DNA from: JACVRW01 sp963813495
GTDB lineage: Bacteria; Actinomycetota; Thermoleophilia; Solirubrobacterales; Thermoleophilaceae
Direction: 5' to 3'
Assembly: GCA_963813495.1 (NCBI GenBank)
Contig: CAWEZC010000011.1
Coordinates: 591,542 to 655,541, forward strand
DNA length: 64,000 nucleotides
In this document: positions 1 to 9,463 of the stretch, one piece after another
Layout: every line of letters begins with the position of its first letter
Position numbering within the stretch: position 1 is the first letter of the stretch
Position numbers and translations under genes: made by a program
Notes under the pieces: generated by a model
The model's database searches: none
Told to the model about the DNA's origin: nothing
The model's input: only the letters and a program-made list of their open reading frames with translations

Positions 1-110
1 CGGACCGCTACGACGGCCGGGTCGTCCACACCGAGGTGCTGCCGGCCCGGACCGCGCTGGGCGAGAGCGCGGACCGGCCGGCCATCGTGGTCTTCGAGGT
101 GCGGCCGTGA
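1..110 (+). CDS. C-terminal end of an unidentified protein (truncated by window edge)
   Basis: The frame that begins at base 3 is open for 35 codons, ends in ...AIVVFEVRP and stops with TGA at 108-110. Only this tail is visible, so no function can be assigned. The stop overlaps the GTG start of the next gene (GTGA, 107-110). That arrangement suggests translational coupling and membership of the same operon as the phosphoesterase downstream. Confidence 0.55.
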   Translation, partial: DRYDGRVVHTEVLPARTALGESADRPAIVVFEVRP

Positions 111-3100
111 GAAGGGCCGCGGCGCTCGCGTCGGTCCTCGCCTGCCTGGTGGCCGGTCCGGCGGCAGCGAAGAGCACTCCGGCGACTCCCGTCGAGCACT
201 TCGTCGTGCTGATGCAGGAGAACCACTCATTCGACAACCTCTTCGGCACCTACCCGGGCGCCGACGGGATCCCGCGCGACACCTGCATGCCCGTCGGGCG
301 CCGACGGCAGCCCTGCGTGCGGCCGTTCCATCTCGGCGACCGCCCAGCCCCCGACCTCGGTCATGACCGCAGGATCCACCGGCTTCAGTACGCAGGGGGA
401 CGGATGGACGGCTTCGTCCGCGCCGCCTCGGCGGACCGCCAGACCGTCGAGCGCTCGGTGATGGGCTACTACGACGGCCGCGACCTGCCCTTCTACTGGA
501 ACGTGGCCGACGAGTACGTGCTGTTCGACCGCTTCTTCGCCGGCACGCGCGCAGGGAGCGTGGCCAGCCACATGCTCTGGGTGGCCGGAACGCCGGGCCG
601 CGCAGACGGAGGCGTCCAGAACCGGCCCACGATCTTCGACCGGCTCGAGGAACGCGGGATCTCGTGGAAGTTCTACGTGGAGGACTACGACCCGCGCGAG
701 ACCACGCAGGCGGTGCGGGTGCCGCTGCTGCGCATGCCGCGATACGTCCGCGATGCGCGGCTCCTCAGCCACATCGTCGACCTCGACGAGTACTACGAGG
801 ACCTGCGCGCCGACCGGCTGCCGGCGGTCGCCTACATCGCCCCGGCCGGCTCGAGTCGAGCATCCACCGGGACGGATCGGAGCGGGAGAGGACCTCGTCA
901 GGAGGTTGATCGGCGCGCTGTCGATGAGCAGCGCCTGGGACAGCTCGGCGTTCATGTGGACCTACGACGAGCCCGGCGGATGGTTCGACCACGTGCCGCC
1001 TCCGGGGGGCGCCGCCGGTCGGTACGGGCTGCGCGTCCCGGCGCTGCTGGTCAGCCCCTACGCCCGCCGGGGCCACGTGGACAGCACGCTGCTCGACACC
1101 ACCTCGATCCTTCGCTTCATCGAGGACAACTGGCAGCTCCGGCCGCTCCCGCAGCGCGACGCACGGGCCGGGAGCTTCGCCGGAGCCCTCGACTTCTCGC
1201 GGCCGGCACGTGAGCCGAGCCTGCTCAGCGGCGGACGCGGCGCCGGAGGCCCGGCTTCGGTGCGCCGCTGGGTGATCTACCTCGGTTACGGGGCGGCCCT
1301 CGTGCTCGCCGCCGCTCTGATCGGCTGGGCGGCTCTGCGCCGGCCGCTGGTGACAGCGCCGGTAGTCGCTCTGGCGGTCGTGGCAGCGGCCGCGCCGGCC
1401 GGTGCGCAGGCCGCCGAGCGCAGCGAGCTGCCTTCCGCCATCCGCACCGTTCCGGCGGTGCCGGGCATGCGCTTCGAGGCCGCCGGTCAGCGCTTCGTGG
1501 CCGACAGCCAGGGGCGGGTGGCGCTTCGGCGCGCCGTGCGCGGCGCCGCGCCGGGCTCCCTGCGCGCGCTCGACACGTTGGTCGCACCGGGAGTGAGGGC
1601 CCGATTCGACCGTTGGTACGGGGGGCATCGGATCGCCGCGGTCAAGCTCTACCACCGGGTGACCGCGAGCTTCGTCGACCCGAGCGGTGACGCGGTCGAT
1701 CCGGGTGTGGTGTCCTCCGTGGTGCTCCGAGGCAGCGACGGCGGCCGGCACGAGCTGGCCGGCGAGAGGTCCCTGTGGCTTCAGGGCAACCGGGTGGTCC
1801 CGGAGAGCCAGGGCACGACTTCGACCAAGCTCCATTACGCGGCGGAGAAGGTGCTCGTGGCCGGCTCGAATGTCGTCCATCGGGGCCAGCAGCGTTTCTT
1901 CCCGGCGGAGAGGCCGGCGATGCAGATACGGCTGTTGTTGTTCGCCGTCCGGGTTACGGCTCGCGACGCCCTGCTGGGCTTCCCCATCGGCTCCGCCGTC
2001 CGTCTGCAGTACCCCAACGGCGGCGAGCGGCGCGAGGCGCTCGGCCCGCGTGCCGAGCTGACGCTCACATCGCTGCCGCGGGGTGACTACCGCGTGGGCG
2101 TGGAGGCCCTCGGTGTCTCATCCTCGAGACCGGTGGCCCTCTCTCGCGACCAGGATGTGAGCCTGCGGGTGATCAGCTGGCTGGACGTCGCGGTGGTGCT
2201 GCTCGGGCTCGGCTCGGTCGCCCTCGCTCTGCTGTTCGCCAGGCGCCCTGCGGGCGTCCGCCGCGCCGGCGGCGTCTCAACCCTGCTCGTCGTCCTCGTG
2301 GCGGTCGCCATGGCCGGCGGGGCACCGGCTCGAGCGGCGGTTCCTCCCGACCCGGTGTTCGCCTACTACTACATCTGGTTCAACCAGGGTTCCTGGAACC
2401 GGGCCAAGGTCGACTATCCTCTGCTCGGGCGCTACTCGAGCGACGACCGTGACGTCATGCGCCGGCACGTCGAGTGGGCCAAGCGGGCCGGCGTCGACGG
2501 TTTCATCGTCAGCTGGAAGAGCACGCCGGTCCTGAATCGCCGCCTCAAGCGGCTTGCCGAGGTCGCTACCGCCGAGCACTTCAAGCTGCTCGTCATCTAC
2601 CAGGGGCTCGACTTCGAGCGCGAGCCGCTCCCGGCCACACGTGTAGCGCACGATCTGGATCTGTTCCGCAGTCACTATGCGGATTCACGCGCGTTCGACG
2701 TCTTCGCCAAGCCACTCGTCATCTGGTCCGGTACGCCCCGCTTCTCCCGCGCCGACCTGGCCCGCGTGACGCGGCGCGCGCGGCGGTCCCTCCTGGTCCT
2801 CGCGTCGGAGCGCAACGTGCGCGGCTATCGCCGCGTCGCCGATCTGGTGGACGGGAACGCCTACTACTGGGGCTCCGTCAATCCGGAGACCTATCCGGGC
2901 TATCCGAAAAAGCTCGCGGACATGGGTCGGGCGATCCGGGGGCAGGCCGGCCTGTGGATCGCTCCGGCTGCCCCGGGCTTCGACGCGCGACTCGTCGGCG
3001 GGCGCAGTGTCGTGCGGCGCCGAGACGGTGCGACCCTGCGCGCCCAGCTGGACGCCGCGACACAGTCGGGCCCGGATGCGGTCGGTCTGATCAGCTGGAA

Positions 3101-3374
3101 CGAGTTCAGCGAGAACACGCATGTGGAGCCGAGCGAGCGCTACGGCCGGCGCTACCTCGACGTGATCGCCGACGTCCGTGACGCAAGCCCCCCCGAGCTC
3201 CGCGACTTCGACTCGAGCGAGCCGGCTGCCACCGGGGTCAACTACGGCCTGCCGCTGCTCGGCGGTATTGCTCTGTTCCTGGCGGGGACCTTCCTGCTGC
3301 TCGTGCGTCGTGGCCAGCGGCGTCTCCCGCCCTCTCCTGACCTCAGTCATCAACACCATGGAGGTGCTAGGTAG
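107..3374 (+). CDS. Three-ectodomain membrane protein: phospholipase C-like phosphoesterase + beta-rich domain + GH99-like domain (one frameshift)
   Basis: The GTG start overlaps the previous stop. A signal peptide (about residues 1-22, ending PAAA) leads into a PF04185-type phosphoesterase, the phospholipase C/acid phosphatase family: ENHSFDNLFG near residue 38, then SSAWDSSAFMWTYDEPGGWFDH. One extra base near 858 breaks the frame between APAGSS and EHPPGR; repaired, the chain is about 1,090 residues. A membrane segment (about 1266-1341) is followed at once by a signal-peptide-like segment ending AQA (1404-1412), then a beta-rich domain with no recognised family. A second membrane segment (about 2175-2244) is followed by another signal-like segment ending ARA near 2337. 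The third domain resembles GH99 (AYYYIWF, RAGVDGFIVSW, ISWNEFSENTHVEPS). The chain ends in a last membrane helix and arginines (about 3240-3320). All three domains would face outward. Substrates are unknown. The frameshift may be an error. Confidence 0.75.
2338..3200 (+). other. GH99-like (endo-alpha-mannosidase-type) module inside the preceding chain
   Basis: This is the third ectodomain of the 107-3374 chain, listed separately because its function differs from the N-terminal phosphoesterase. It begins right after a signal-peptide-like hydrophobic segment. It carries the family's opening YYY-WF motif, the sentence PLLGRYSSDDRDVM, and the closing SWNEFSENTHVEPS that matches the SxNEWxEGTQIEP region of GH99. 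GH99 enzymes cleave alpha-mannosides internally; the substrate here is not predictable. No start codon lies at its boundary, so it is read as part of the same polypeptide. Confidence 0.65.
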
Positions 3375-3376
3375 CC

Positions 3377-4815
3377 ATGCGCCGGCTTCTCGTCCTGATA
3401 GCCGCGGGTCTCGCACTGGTCGTGACGGCGCCGCCGGCCGTCGCGCAGGACCCGGTGATCGCGGCCGCCGGAGACATCGCCTGCGACCCCGACGATCCCG
3501 GCTACAACGGGGGGGTGGGCGTCGCAGACCGCTGCCGCCAGCGCGCGACCTCTGATCTGCTGGTGGGCAGCCGGCCTCTCCGCCGTGCTGCCGCTGGGCG
3601 ACATCCAGTACGGCAGTTCGTCGCTGTCCAACATCAATGCCGCCTATAACCCGACCTGGGGGCGGGTCAAGTCGATCAGCCGTCCGGTCATCGGCAACCA
3701 CGAGGGCAGCGGGACCGGCTACTTCGACTACTTCAACGGCACCGGCGCCCAGGACGGCTTGGCCGGGCCGCGGGGTAAGGGCTATTACAGCTTCGACCTG
3801 GGCAGCTGGCATCTGGTGGCGCTCAACTCGAACTGCGACCAGGTGGCGTGCTCGGCAGGCTCGGAGCAGGAGCAGTGGCTGCGCGCCGACCTCGCCGCGC
3901 ATCCCAGCGCCTGCACGCTGGCCTACTGGCATCACCCGCGCTACAGCTCGGGGCACGAGGAGAACAACACCTTCATGCAGCCGCTCTGGGAAGCGCTCGA
4001 CGACTTCCAGGCCGAGCTATTGCTGTCGGGACACAGCCACGACTACGAGCGCTTCGCGCCGCAGGACCGCAACGGCAACCTCGACCCAGCGAACGGCATC
4101 CGGCAGTTCGTGGTGGGTACCGGCGGCGCCTTCTTCACCGGGGGCCTCGGGTCGCTCATGCCCAACAGCGAGGTGGCTCAGAACGACACCTTCGGAGTCC
4201 TCTTCCTGACCCTGCATCCCACGAGCTACGACTGGTCGTTCGTGCCCGAGGCGGGCAAGACCTTCACCGACTCCGGTTCCACTGCCTGTCACGGACCGGG
4301 GAGCGCGCCGCCGCCGCCACCGCCACCTCCGCCCGACGAGACGGCGCCGGTCATCTCGGGGGTGACGGTCTCGCCGGGGCGTTTCAGCGTTGCCCCGAGA
4401 CGGCCGGTTGTCTCGGGCCTCTCGCTCTCCCCTCAGCGCTTCAGCGTCGCGGCGAGCGGGGCCCGGAAGCGGGGAACGACGTTCCGCTACGAGTTGTCCG
4501 AGGCGGCCACGGTCGTCGTGACGATCAGCCGCCGGTCCAGGGGGCGGAAGGTGGGGAAGCGCTGCGGCCCTGCAACCCGAGCCAATCGCGGGCGCGGGTC
4601 GTGCATCCGCTATCGCAGGGTCGGGAGCTTCAAGCAGGAGGGCCTGGCCGGAGGCAATTCGAGGTGGTTCGGCGGAAGGATCGGGAGGACGGAGGCTCGA
4701 TCCGGGCCGCTTCCGAGCCGCCTTCAAGGCCACCGACGCGGCCGGCAACCGGTCGCAATCGAGGACGGTCGGGTTCACCATCGTTATGGCTCGACCTGCC
4801 CGGAGGCCGCGTTGA
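3377..4815 (+). CDS. Secreted calcineurin-like metallophosphoesterase with Pro-rich linker and C-terminal beta domain (two frameshifts)
   Basis: The start is ATG 3377, two bases after the previous stop. A signal peptide (LVLIAAGLALVVTAPPAVAQ) precedes a metallophosphoesterase core with the metal-binding motifs GDIAC, LGDIQY, GNHE and SGHSHDYER, as in purple acid phosphatase-like secreted enzymes. One extra base near 3569 shifts the frame between DLLVG and AGLSAVLPLGD. A second shift near 4689 is needed to read RRLDPGRFRAAFKATDAAGNRS to the TGA at 4813-4815. After the catalytic domain come nine prolines (about 4308-4335), a short duplicated stretch (SGVTVSPGRFSVA, then SGLSLSPQRFSVA) and the C-terminal beta domain common on secreted thermoleophilial proteins. 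It is probably an extracytoplasmic phosphatase; substrate unknown. Confidence 0.75.
4355..4454 (+). repeat. Short imperfect tandem duplication within the metallophosphoesterase gene
   Basis: Two adjacent units encode VISGVTVSPGRFSVA and VVSGLSLSPQRFSVA. It sits just after the polyproline linker and is probably a duplicated beta-strand or linker element. Confidence 0.5.
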
Positions 4816-4879
4816 CATCCCACATGCGGGGGGCTACGTTCAAATCTGCGTAATTTGCGTAATCGGCCATCCAGGGAAG

Positions 4880-5533
4880 GTGACTCTCTCGGAGCCGCTG
4901 GCTCAGCTGTGGCGCATCAGACGGGCGATCTTCGCGTCGGCCCTCAGCCTGCTCTGCGCGCTCGCCCTCGGCCTTTCCCCGGCGGCGGCGCTCGCGTCGA
5001 CCGCGCCGGCCGGAGGGGCCGTGGCGCCGCAGCCTGATCCCGCCCCGAGCGGGTCCTCGCCCGCCCCCGCGCCCGACCCCGCCCCGGGGGGGGCCCCGCC
5101 GGCGCCAGCCGCCGCGCCGGCGAAGCCAGGCCCGCCGCCCGCCGCAGGTCAGCCCGCCCCCACCGCAAGCCAGCCGGCGCCCGGCACCGGCCGCTGACCC
5201 GCCCGCGACGTGCCGCTCTCCGGCGCCACGCCGCCGGCGCGGCCCGCCGAACAGGCCGCGGCCCGTCGCCGGGCGCAGGCGCGCCGGCGGGAGCGCAGGC
5301 AGCGGGCGGCGGCGCGCCTCGAAGCGGCGGCCCGAAGGGAGGCAGCAGCCGACAGGGCTGCGAAGCCGAGCTCCCTCGTGCGCATCGGATCCCTGCTCCC
5401 GAGCGTCAAATCCGGTGACGAATCCCACTCACGGCTGCTGCTGGTGGCCGCGGGCATCCTGCTCGCCCTGGTGCTGGCGAGCGGCTCGCTGCTGTCGGTG
5501 GCGACCCGGATGATGAGGGGTCAGCTGCGGTGA
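4880..5533 (+). CDS. Pro/Ala-rich protein with Arg-rich helical segment and C-terminal membrane helix (interrupted by a stop)
   Basis: No known family was recognised. From GTG 4880 the protein has a signal peptide (SALSLLCALALGLSPAAALA) and a long Pro/Ala low-complexity region, then meets TGA at 5195-5197. The same frame resumes at once with an Arg/Ala-rich, probably helical stretch (ARRRAQARRRERRQRAAARLEA) and a membrane segment (LLLVAAGILLALVLASGSLLS). A pair of compensating indels near 5190-5210 would read ...PAADPPAT-PLSGATPPARPAE and avoid the stop, so I treat it as one gene. The end (TGA 5531-5533) overlaps the next start (GTG 5530). Alternatively these are two small genes, with the second starting near 5210. 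A cell-wall-spanning anchored protein is a guess only. Confidence 0.5.
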
Positions 5534-6628
5534 GCCTCTTCGACCGCCGGGTGGCGGTCGCCCTGGCGGCCGTGATCTGCTGCGGCTTCGTCGTGACGGC
5601 TCCCGCTCAGGCAGAGACGGTGACCGCGAGCTGCGACACGCCGCCCTCCCAGCGGGACGGCTGTGATCGCTGGTACACGACGGCTTCGGTGATCCTCGAC
5701 TGGGCATGGGAGCCAGCGGCGCGCAGCATCTCTCGGCTGCAGTGGCTCTGTGCTTCACCGCCGAGGGGCGGGCGGAACGGACCTGCAGAGGTCGAGTTGG
5801 ACCGGGAACAAGCATCAAGAAGAAGTGTGGATCGGACTCGACCGCACCGCCCCCCAGGTGCTCGCCCCCACCAGCCGGCCTCCGGACTGGAACGGCTGGT
5901 TCAACCACCCGGTGGACCTGGCCTTCCGGGGCATCGACCAGGGCTCCGGCGTGACCTCGTGCAGCAGCCTCACCTACGGGGGGCCGGACGGCACCGGGCT
6001 CAGCGTCAGCGGGACCTGCCGCGACGCGGTGGGTCACGTGGGCACCGGCAGCTTCCCGCTCAACTACGACGCCACGCCCCCCACCTCGCCGCTGGCCGCC
6101 GCGCTGCCCGGAAATCGGCGCGTCAGGCTCAGCTGGTCGCCGGCGGCGGCCAGCATCGCGCAGGTCGTCCGCATCCGGCGATCGCGGTCCACTCTCGTCT
6201 ATCTGGGTCCGGCAGCCGGCTTCACCGATCGGAAGCTTCGCAACGGACGGCGTTACCGCTACGTCGTGACGCTGATCGACCAGGCCGGCAATCGTGCGGC
6301 GGACTCCGACAGCGCGGTGCCCACCGCCTCTCCGCTCCTGAGCCCGGCCGACGGGGCTCAGGTGCGGAACGCGCCGCTGCTCGTGTGGAAAGGGGTTCGC
6401 AAGGCGAACTACTACAACGCGCAGCTTGTGAGCCGCGGGCGAAAGATCCTGAGTCGCTGGCCGGAGCAGACCCAGCTCCAGCTCCGTCCCACGTGGCGCT
6501 TTCTAGGCCAGCGGCACCGGCTGACCCGGGGCCTCTACTGCTGGTACATCTGGCCCGGACTGGGGGCGCGCTCAGAGCGCCGCTACGGCAAGGTGCTCGG
6601 CAAGAGCTGCTTCCGGGTCCTGCGCTGA
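5530..6628 (+). CDS. Secreted fibronectin/Ig-like domain protein (two frameshifts)
   Basis: GTG 5530 overlaps the previous stop, suggesting coupled translation. A signal peptide (VAVALAAVICCGFVVTAPAQA) precedes an Ig-like region containing paired cysteines. Three frames must be joined: the first to about 5715, the second to about 5820 (AVALCFTAEGRAERTCR), then the third (VWIGLDRTAPQVL) to the stop. The second half contains fibronectin type III-like sequence (RVRLSWSPAAA, RYRYVVTLIDQAGNRA) and ends in a beta-rich tail. There are no catalytic motifs. Position in a run of envelope genes suggests a structural or adhesive surface protein. The first two frame changes are close together, so a local sequencing problem is likely. 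Confidence 0.6.
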
Positions 6629-6653
6629 GCCGCGCGCCGCCGCAGCCTTCCGC

Positions 6654-7769
6654 CTAGCGCCGGTGGACCCGCTCGCAGCCGACCACGCGATCGCGGCGGT
6701 CGGCGCGCACGCGGTCCAGTCCGCTGCCGCAGTTGAGGCGGTCGACGCTCCCGTTCACGGCCTTCAGCCGGTCGTTCCCCGATCCCCCGTAGAGCCGGTT
6801 GTGCCCGTGGCCGGCGCTGAGACGGTCATTGCCGGGACCGGCGGCCAGGAGGTCGTCGCCGCCGCTGCCCGAAAGCCGGTCGTTGCCACCCACTCCCTTG
6901 CGGCTGTCGTCGGCCAGCAGGCGGTCTGCGCCGGCCGCTCCGGCCAGGCGGTCCGATCCGACGCCGCCGAACAGGCAGTCGTCACCGCGTCCTCCCCGCA
7001 GCACGTCGTTTCCCTGGAGACCGAAGATGGTGTCGCCGAAGACGGTCCCGGCCAGGCGGTCGTCAGCCGGCGTGCCGAGCCGGTCCTCGACGCACGCGCC
7101 GGCCTCGAGCTTGCGCGCTTCCGCGGGACCGAGGAGGGCCTCCGCAGTGGGAGACGGAGCGGCTGGCGTCCCCGGAGGGGGAGGCGGAGGCGGAGGAACG
7201 ATGATGCCGCGGTCGACCAGCTCGCAATCGGCGGCCACCGAGTCCGCGACGTCGGCTCGGACGGTGTCGTTGCCGTCTCCGCAGGAGACCACGTCGCCCC
7301 GGTCGCCGCGGACATCGATCAGGTCGTCGCCCGCACCGCCCGCGTGGGTATCGACGCCGCGGTTGCCGCGCAGGATGTCGTTGCCCGAACCGCCCTGCAG
7401 CGAGTCGTTCCCGTCTCCTCCGGAGAGTGTGGACGGGGTCGAGGTCGTGTTGGTGACGCTGTCGGTTCCGTCGCCGCCGCTCGCCGTGATCCCGATGATC
7501 CCGGCGGCGGCACAGGTGACCGTGGCGCCCACGCCTATACAGGTGGGCGCGGCGGTGATCGTGGCCCCCGGGTCGGTGAGCGTGTAGTCCGCGCCCGCCA
7601 GGGAGATCGTGAGGTTGTTCACCTCGCCGGGAGCGGCCGCGAAGAAGATCCGCTTGATCCGTGTGTTGGCCGAGGCCCCAAGGGCGTCAACGGGCATCAC
7701 GACCGCGAGGCAGAGGGCCGTGAGTCCCCAACAGGTCAGTGCCGCGCGATTTCGTCCGTGATGCCGCAT
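6654..7769 (-). CDS. Secreted RTX-like (haemolysin-type calcium-binding) repeat protein
   Basis: This 371-residue protein has a signal peptide (LTALCLAVVMPVDALGA) and two blocks of RTX nonapeptide repeats. One lies at about residues 115-160 (GGDGNDSLQGGSGNDILRG). The other runs from about 230 to the end (GLQGNDVLRGGRGDDCLFGG and similar). The blocks are separated by a linker with eight prolines. RTX repeats of type GGxGxDxux form calcium-stabilised parallel beta-rolls outside the cell. No enzymatic domain is present, so this is a surface or secreted structural protein rather than a toxin. Its 3' end faces the fibronectin-like gene, 25 bp away. A -10 box and a GGAGG ribosome-binding site precede the ATG. 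Confidence 0.8.
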   Translation of the reverse strand: MRHHGRNRAALTCWGLTALCLAVVMPVDALGASANTRIKRIFFAAAPGEVNNLTISLAGADYTLTDPGATITAAPTCIGVGATVTCAAAGIIGITASGGDGTDSVTNTTSTPSTLSGGDGNDSLQGGSGNDILRGNRGVDTHAGGAGDDLIDVRGDRGDVVSCGDGNDTVRADVADSVAADCELVDRGIIVPPPPPPPPGTPAAPSPTAEALLGPAEARKLEAGACVEDRLGTPADDRLAGTVFGDTIFGLQGNDVLRGGRGDDCLFGGVGSDRLAGAAGADRLLADDSRKGVGGNDRLSGSGGDDLLAAGPGNDRLSAGHGHNRLYGGSGNDRLKAVNGSVDRLNCGSGLDRVRADRRDRVVGCERVHRR

Positions 7770-7790
7770 GTCCGTGAGGACCTCCGGAGG

Positions 7791-7796
7791 AGCCTA
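7791..7796 (-). promoter_or_regulatory. Putative -10 box of the RTX-like gene
   Basis: TAGGCT on the minus strand lies 21 nt upstream of the ATG at 7769. A GGAGG ribosome-binding site lies between them, so this gene probably has a short leader, unlike many neighbours. Confidence 0.4.
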
Positions 7797-7882
7797 GGCC
7801 CGCACCACGGCCTCGCGCATCGCGCAAAATGGTGATCTTTACGCCCCGAACGGGCCCGGTCTCCCGCCGAGCGACGGCTCGC

Positions 7883-9448
7883 CTAGAGCGGGATGTTCCC
7901 GTGCTTGCGCTTCGGCGTCTCCACGCGCTTGGTCTGAAGCGTCTCGAGCGCGCGGATCAGCTTCGGCCGGGTCTCGTGGGGAATGATCACGTCGTCGATG
8001 TAGCCGCGCTCGGCCGCCGAGTAGGGATTGGCGAAGCGCGCCTTGTAGTCGCCGATCAGCTTCTCCCGGCGCTGGTCGGGGGTGGGCGACGAGTTGATGT
8101 CGCGGCGGTGGATGATGTTCACCGCTCCCTCGGGACCCATCACGGCCACCTCGGCGGTGGGCCAGGCGAAAACGAAGTCGGCCAGCATGTGCTTGGAGTT
8201 CATGACGTCGTAGGCGCCCCCGTAGGCTTTGCGCGTGATCACGGTGAGCTTGGGCACCGTGGCCTCGGTGAAGGCGTAGAGCAGCTTGGCCCCGTGGCGG
8301 ATGATCCCGCCCCATTCCTGCGACGTGCCGGGCAGGAAGCCGGGCACGTCCATGAAGGTCACCAGCGGGATGTTGAACGCGTCGCAGAAGCGGACGAAAC
8401 GCGCGGCCTTCTCCGACGCCGCTATGTCGAGCACGCCGGCCAGCTGGCTCGGCTGGTTTCCCACCACCCCGATTGGCCGGCCGTGCAGACGTGAGAAGCC
8501 GACGATCATGTTGCGGGCGAAGTGCTCCTGCACCTCGAAGAACTCGCCGTTGTCGACGATCAGGTGCACCACATCGCGCATGTCATAGGGCTTGTTGGCG
8601 CTGTCGGGCACGATCGTGTCGAGCTCCGAGTCCCTGCGTTCCGGGTCGTCGCCGGTGTCCATGCGCGGCGGCAGCTCGAGGTTGTTCTGGGGCAGGAACG
8701 ACATCAGGTAGCGCGCGTCCTCGAGACAGCTCTCCTCGTCGTCGGCGGCGAAGTGGGCCACGCCCGACTTGGTGTTGTGGGTCATCGCTCCGCCCAGCTC
8801 CTCGAACTCGACCTCCTCGCCCGTGACCGTCTTGATCACGTCGGGGCCGGTGATGAACATGTGCGAGGTCTCCTTGACCATGAAGATGAAGTCGGTCATG
8901 GCCGGTGAGTACACGGCGCCCCCGGCACACGGCCCCATGATCAGCGAGATCTGCGGGATCACGCCCGAGCACTGCACGTTGCGCACGAACACGTCGCCGT
9001 AGGCGCCGAGCGAGACCACGCCCTCCTGGATGCGGGCGCCGCCGGAGTCGTTGATGCCTATGACCGGGCAGCCGATGCGCGCCGCCAGGTCCATCACCTT
9101 GCACATCTTCTCGCCCATCACCTCGCCCAGCGAGCCGCCGAAGACAGTGAAGTCCTGGGAGAAGACGGCGACGGGACGCCCCTCGATGGTGCCGTGACCG
9201 GTGACCACGGCGTCTCCCCAGGGACGGTTCTCGAGCATGTCGAAGTCGCTGGTGCGGTGACGGACGAAGGTGTCGAGCTCCTCGAAGGAGCCCGGGTCGA
9301 GCAGCTTCTCGATCCGCTCACGGGCGGTCAGCTTGCCCTTGGCGTGCTGCTTCTCCTCCGCCTGGGGGTTCGTGTGAATGGCCTGCTCGCGTAGCTCCTG
9401 CAGCTGGGCGAGCTTCTCTTCGTAGGTCTCCGGCGACTTCTGGCGCAT
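7883..9448 (-). CDS. pccB: Propionyl-CoA carboxylase beta chain (biotin-dependent acyl-CoA carboxyltransferase)
   Basis: This 521-residue protein is full length for the carboxyltransferase subunit that moves CO2 from biotin to acyl-CoA. It has the family opening KLTARERIEKLLDPGSFEE, the first oxyanion-hole region (NDSGGARIQEGV, GPCAGGAVYSPAMTDF) and the second (DVPGFLPGTSQEWGGIIRHGAKLLYA, KAYGGAYDVMNSKH). The Asp in GGAYDVM corresponds to the residue (Asp422 in Streptomyces PccB) linked to propionyl-CoA preference. It would form (S)-methylmalonyl-CoA with a biotinylated alpha chain not seen here. The mutase-type gene at 14.3-15.9 kb could use the product. It is transcribed away from the sulfatase-like gene, with a -10 box 9 nt before the ATG. 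Confidence 0.93.
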   Translation of the reverse strand: MRQKSPETYEEKLAQLQELREQAIHTNPQAEEKQHAKGKLTARERIEKLLDPGSFEELDTFVRHRTSDFDMLENRPWGDAVVTGHGTIEGRPVAVFSQDFTVFGGSLGEVMGEKMCKVMDLAARIGCPVIGINDSGGARIQEGVVSLGAYGDVFVRNVQCSGVIPQISLIMGPCAGGAVYSPAMTDFIFMVKETSHMFITGPDVIKTVTGEEVEFEELGGAMTHNTKSGVAHFAADDEESCLEDARYLMSFLPQNNLELPPRMDTGDDPERRDSELDTIVPDSANKPYDMRDVVHLIVDNGEFFEVQEHFARNMIVGFSRLHGRPIGVVGNQPSQLAGVLDIAASEKAARFVRFCDAFNIPLVTFMDVPGFLPGTSQEWGGIIRHGAKLLYAFTEATVPKLTVITRKAYGGAYDVMNSKHMLADFVFAWPTAEVAVMGPEGAVNIIHRRDINSSPTPDQRREKLIGDYKARFANPYSAAERGYIDDVIIPHETRPKLIRALETLQTKRVETPKRKHGNIPL

Positions 9449-9457
9449 GCCGCGCGG

Positions 9458-9463
9458 AGATTA
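9458..9463 (-). promoter_or_regulatory. Putative -10 box of pccB
   Basis: TAATCT on the minus strand ends 9 nt before the ATG at 9448. It overlaps the stop region of the upstream sulfatase-like gene. The spacing fits leaderless or nearly leaderless transcription. Confidence 0.45.
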
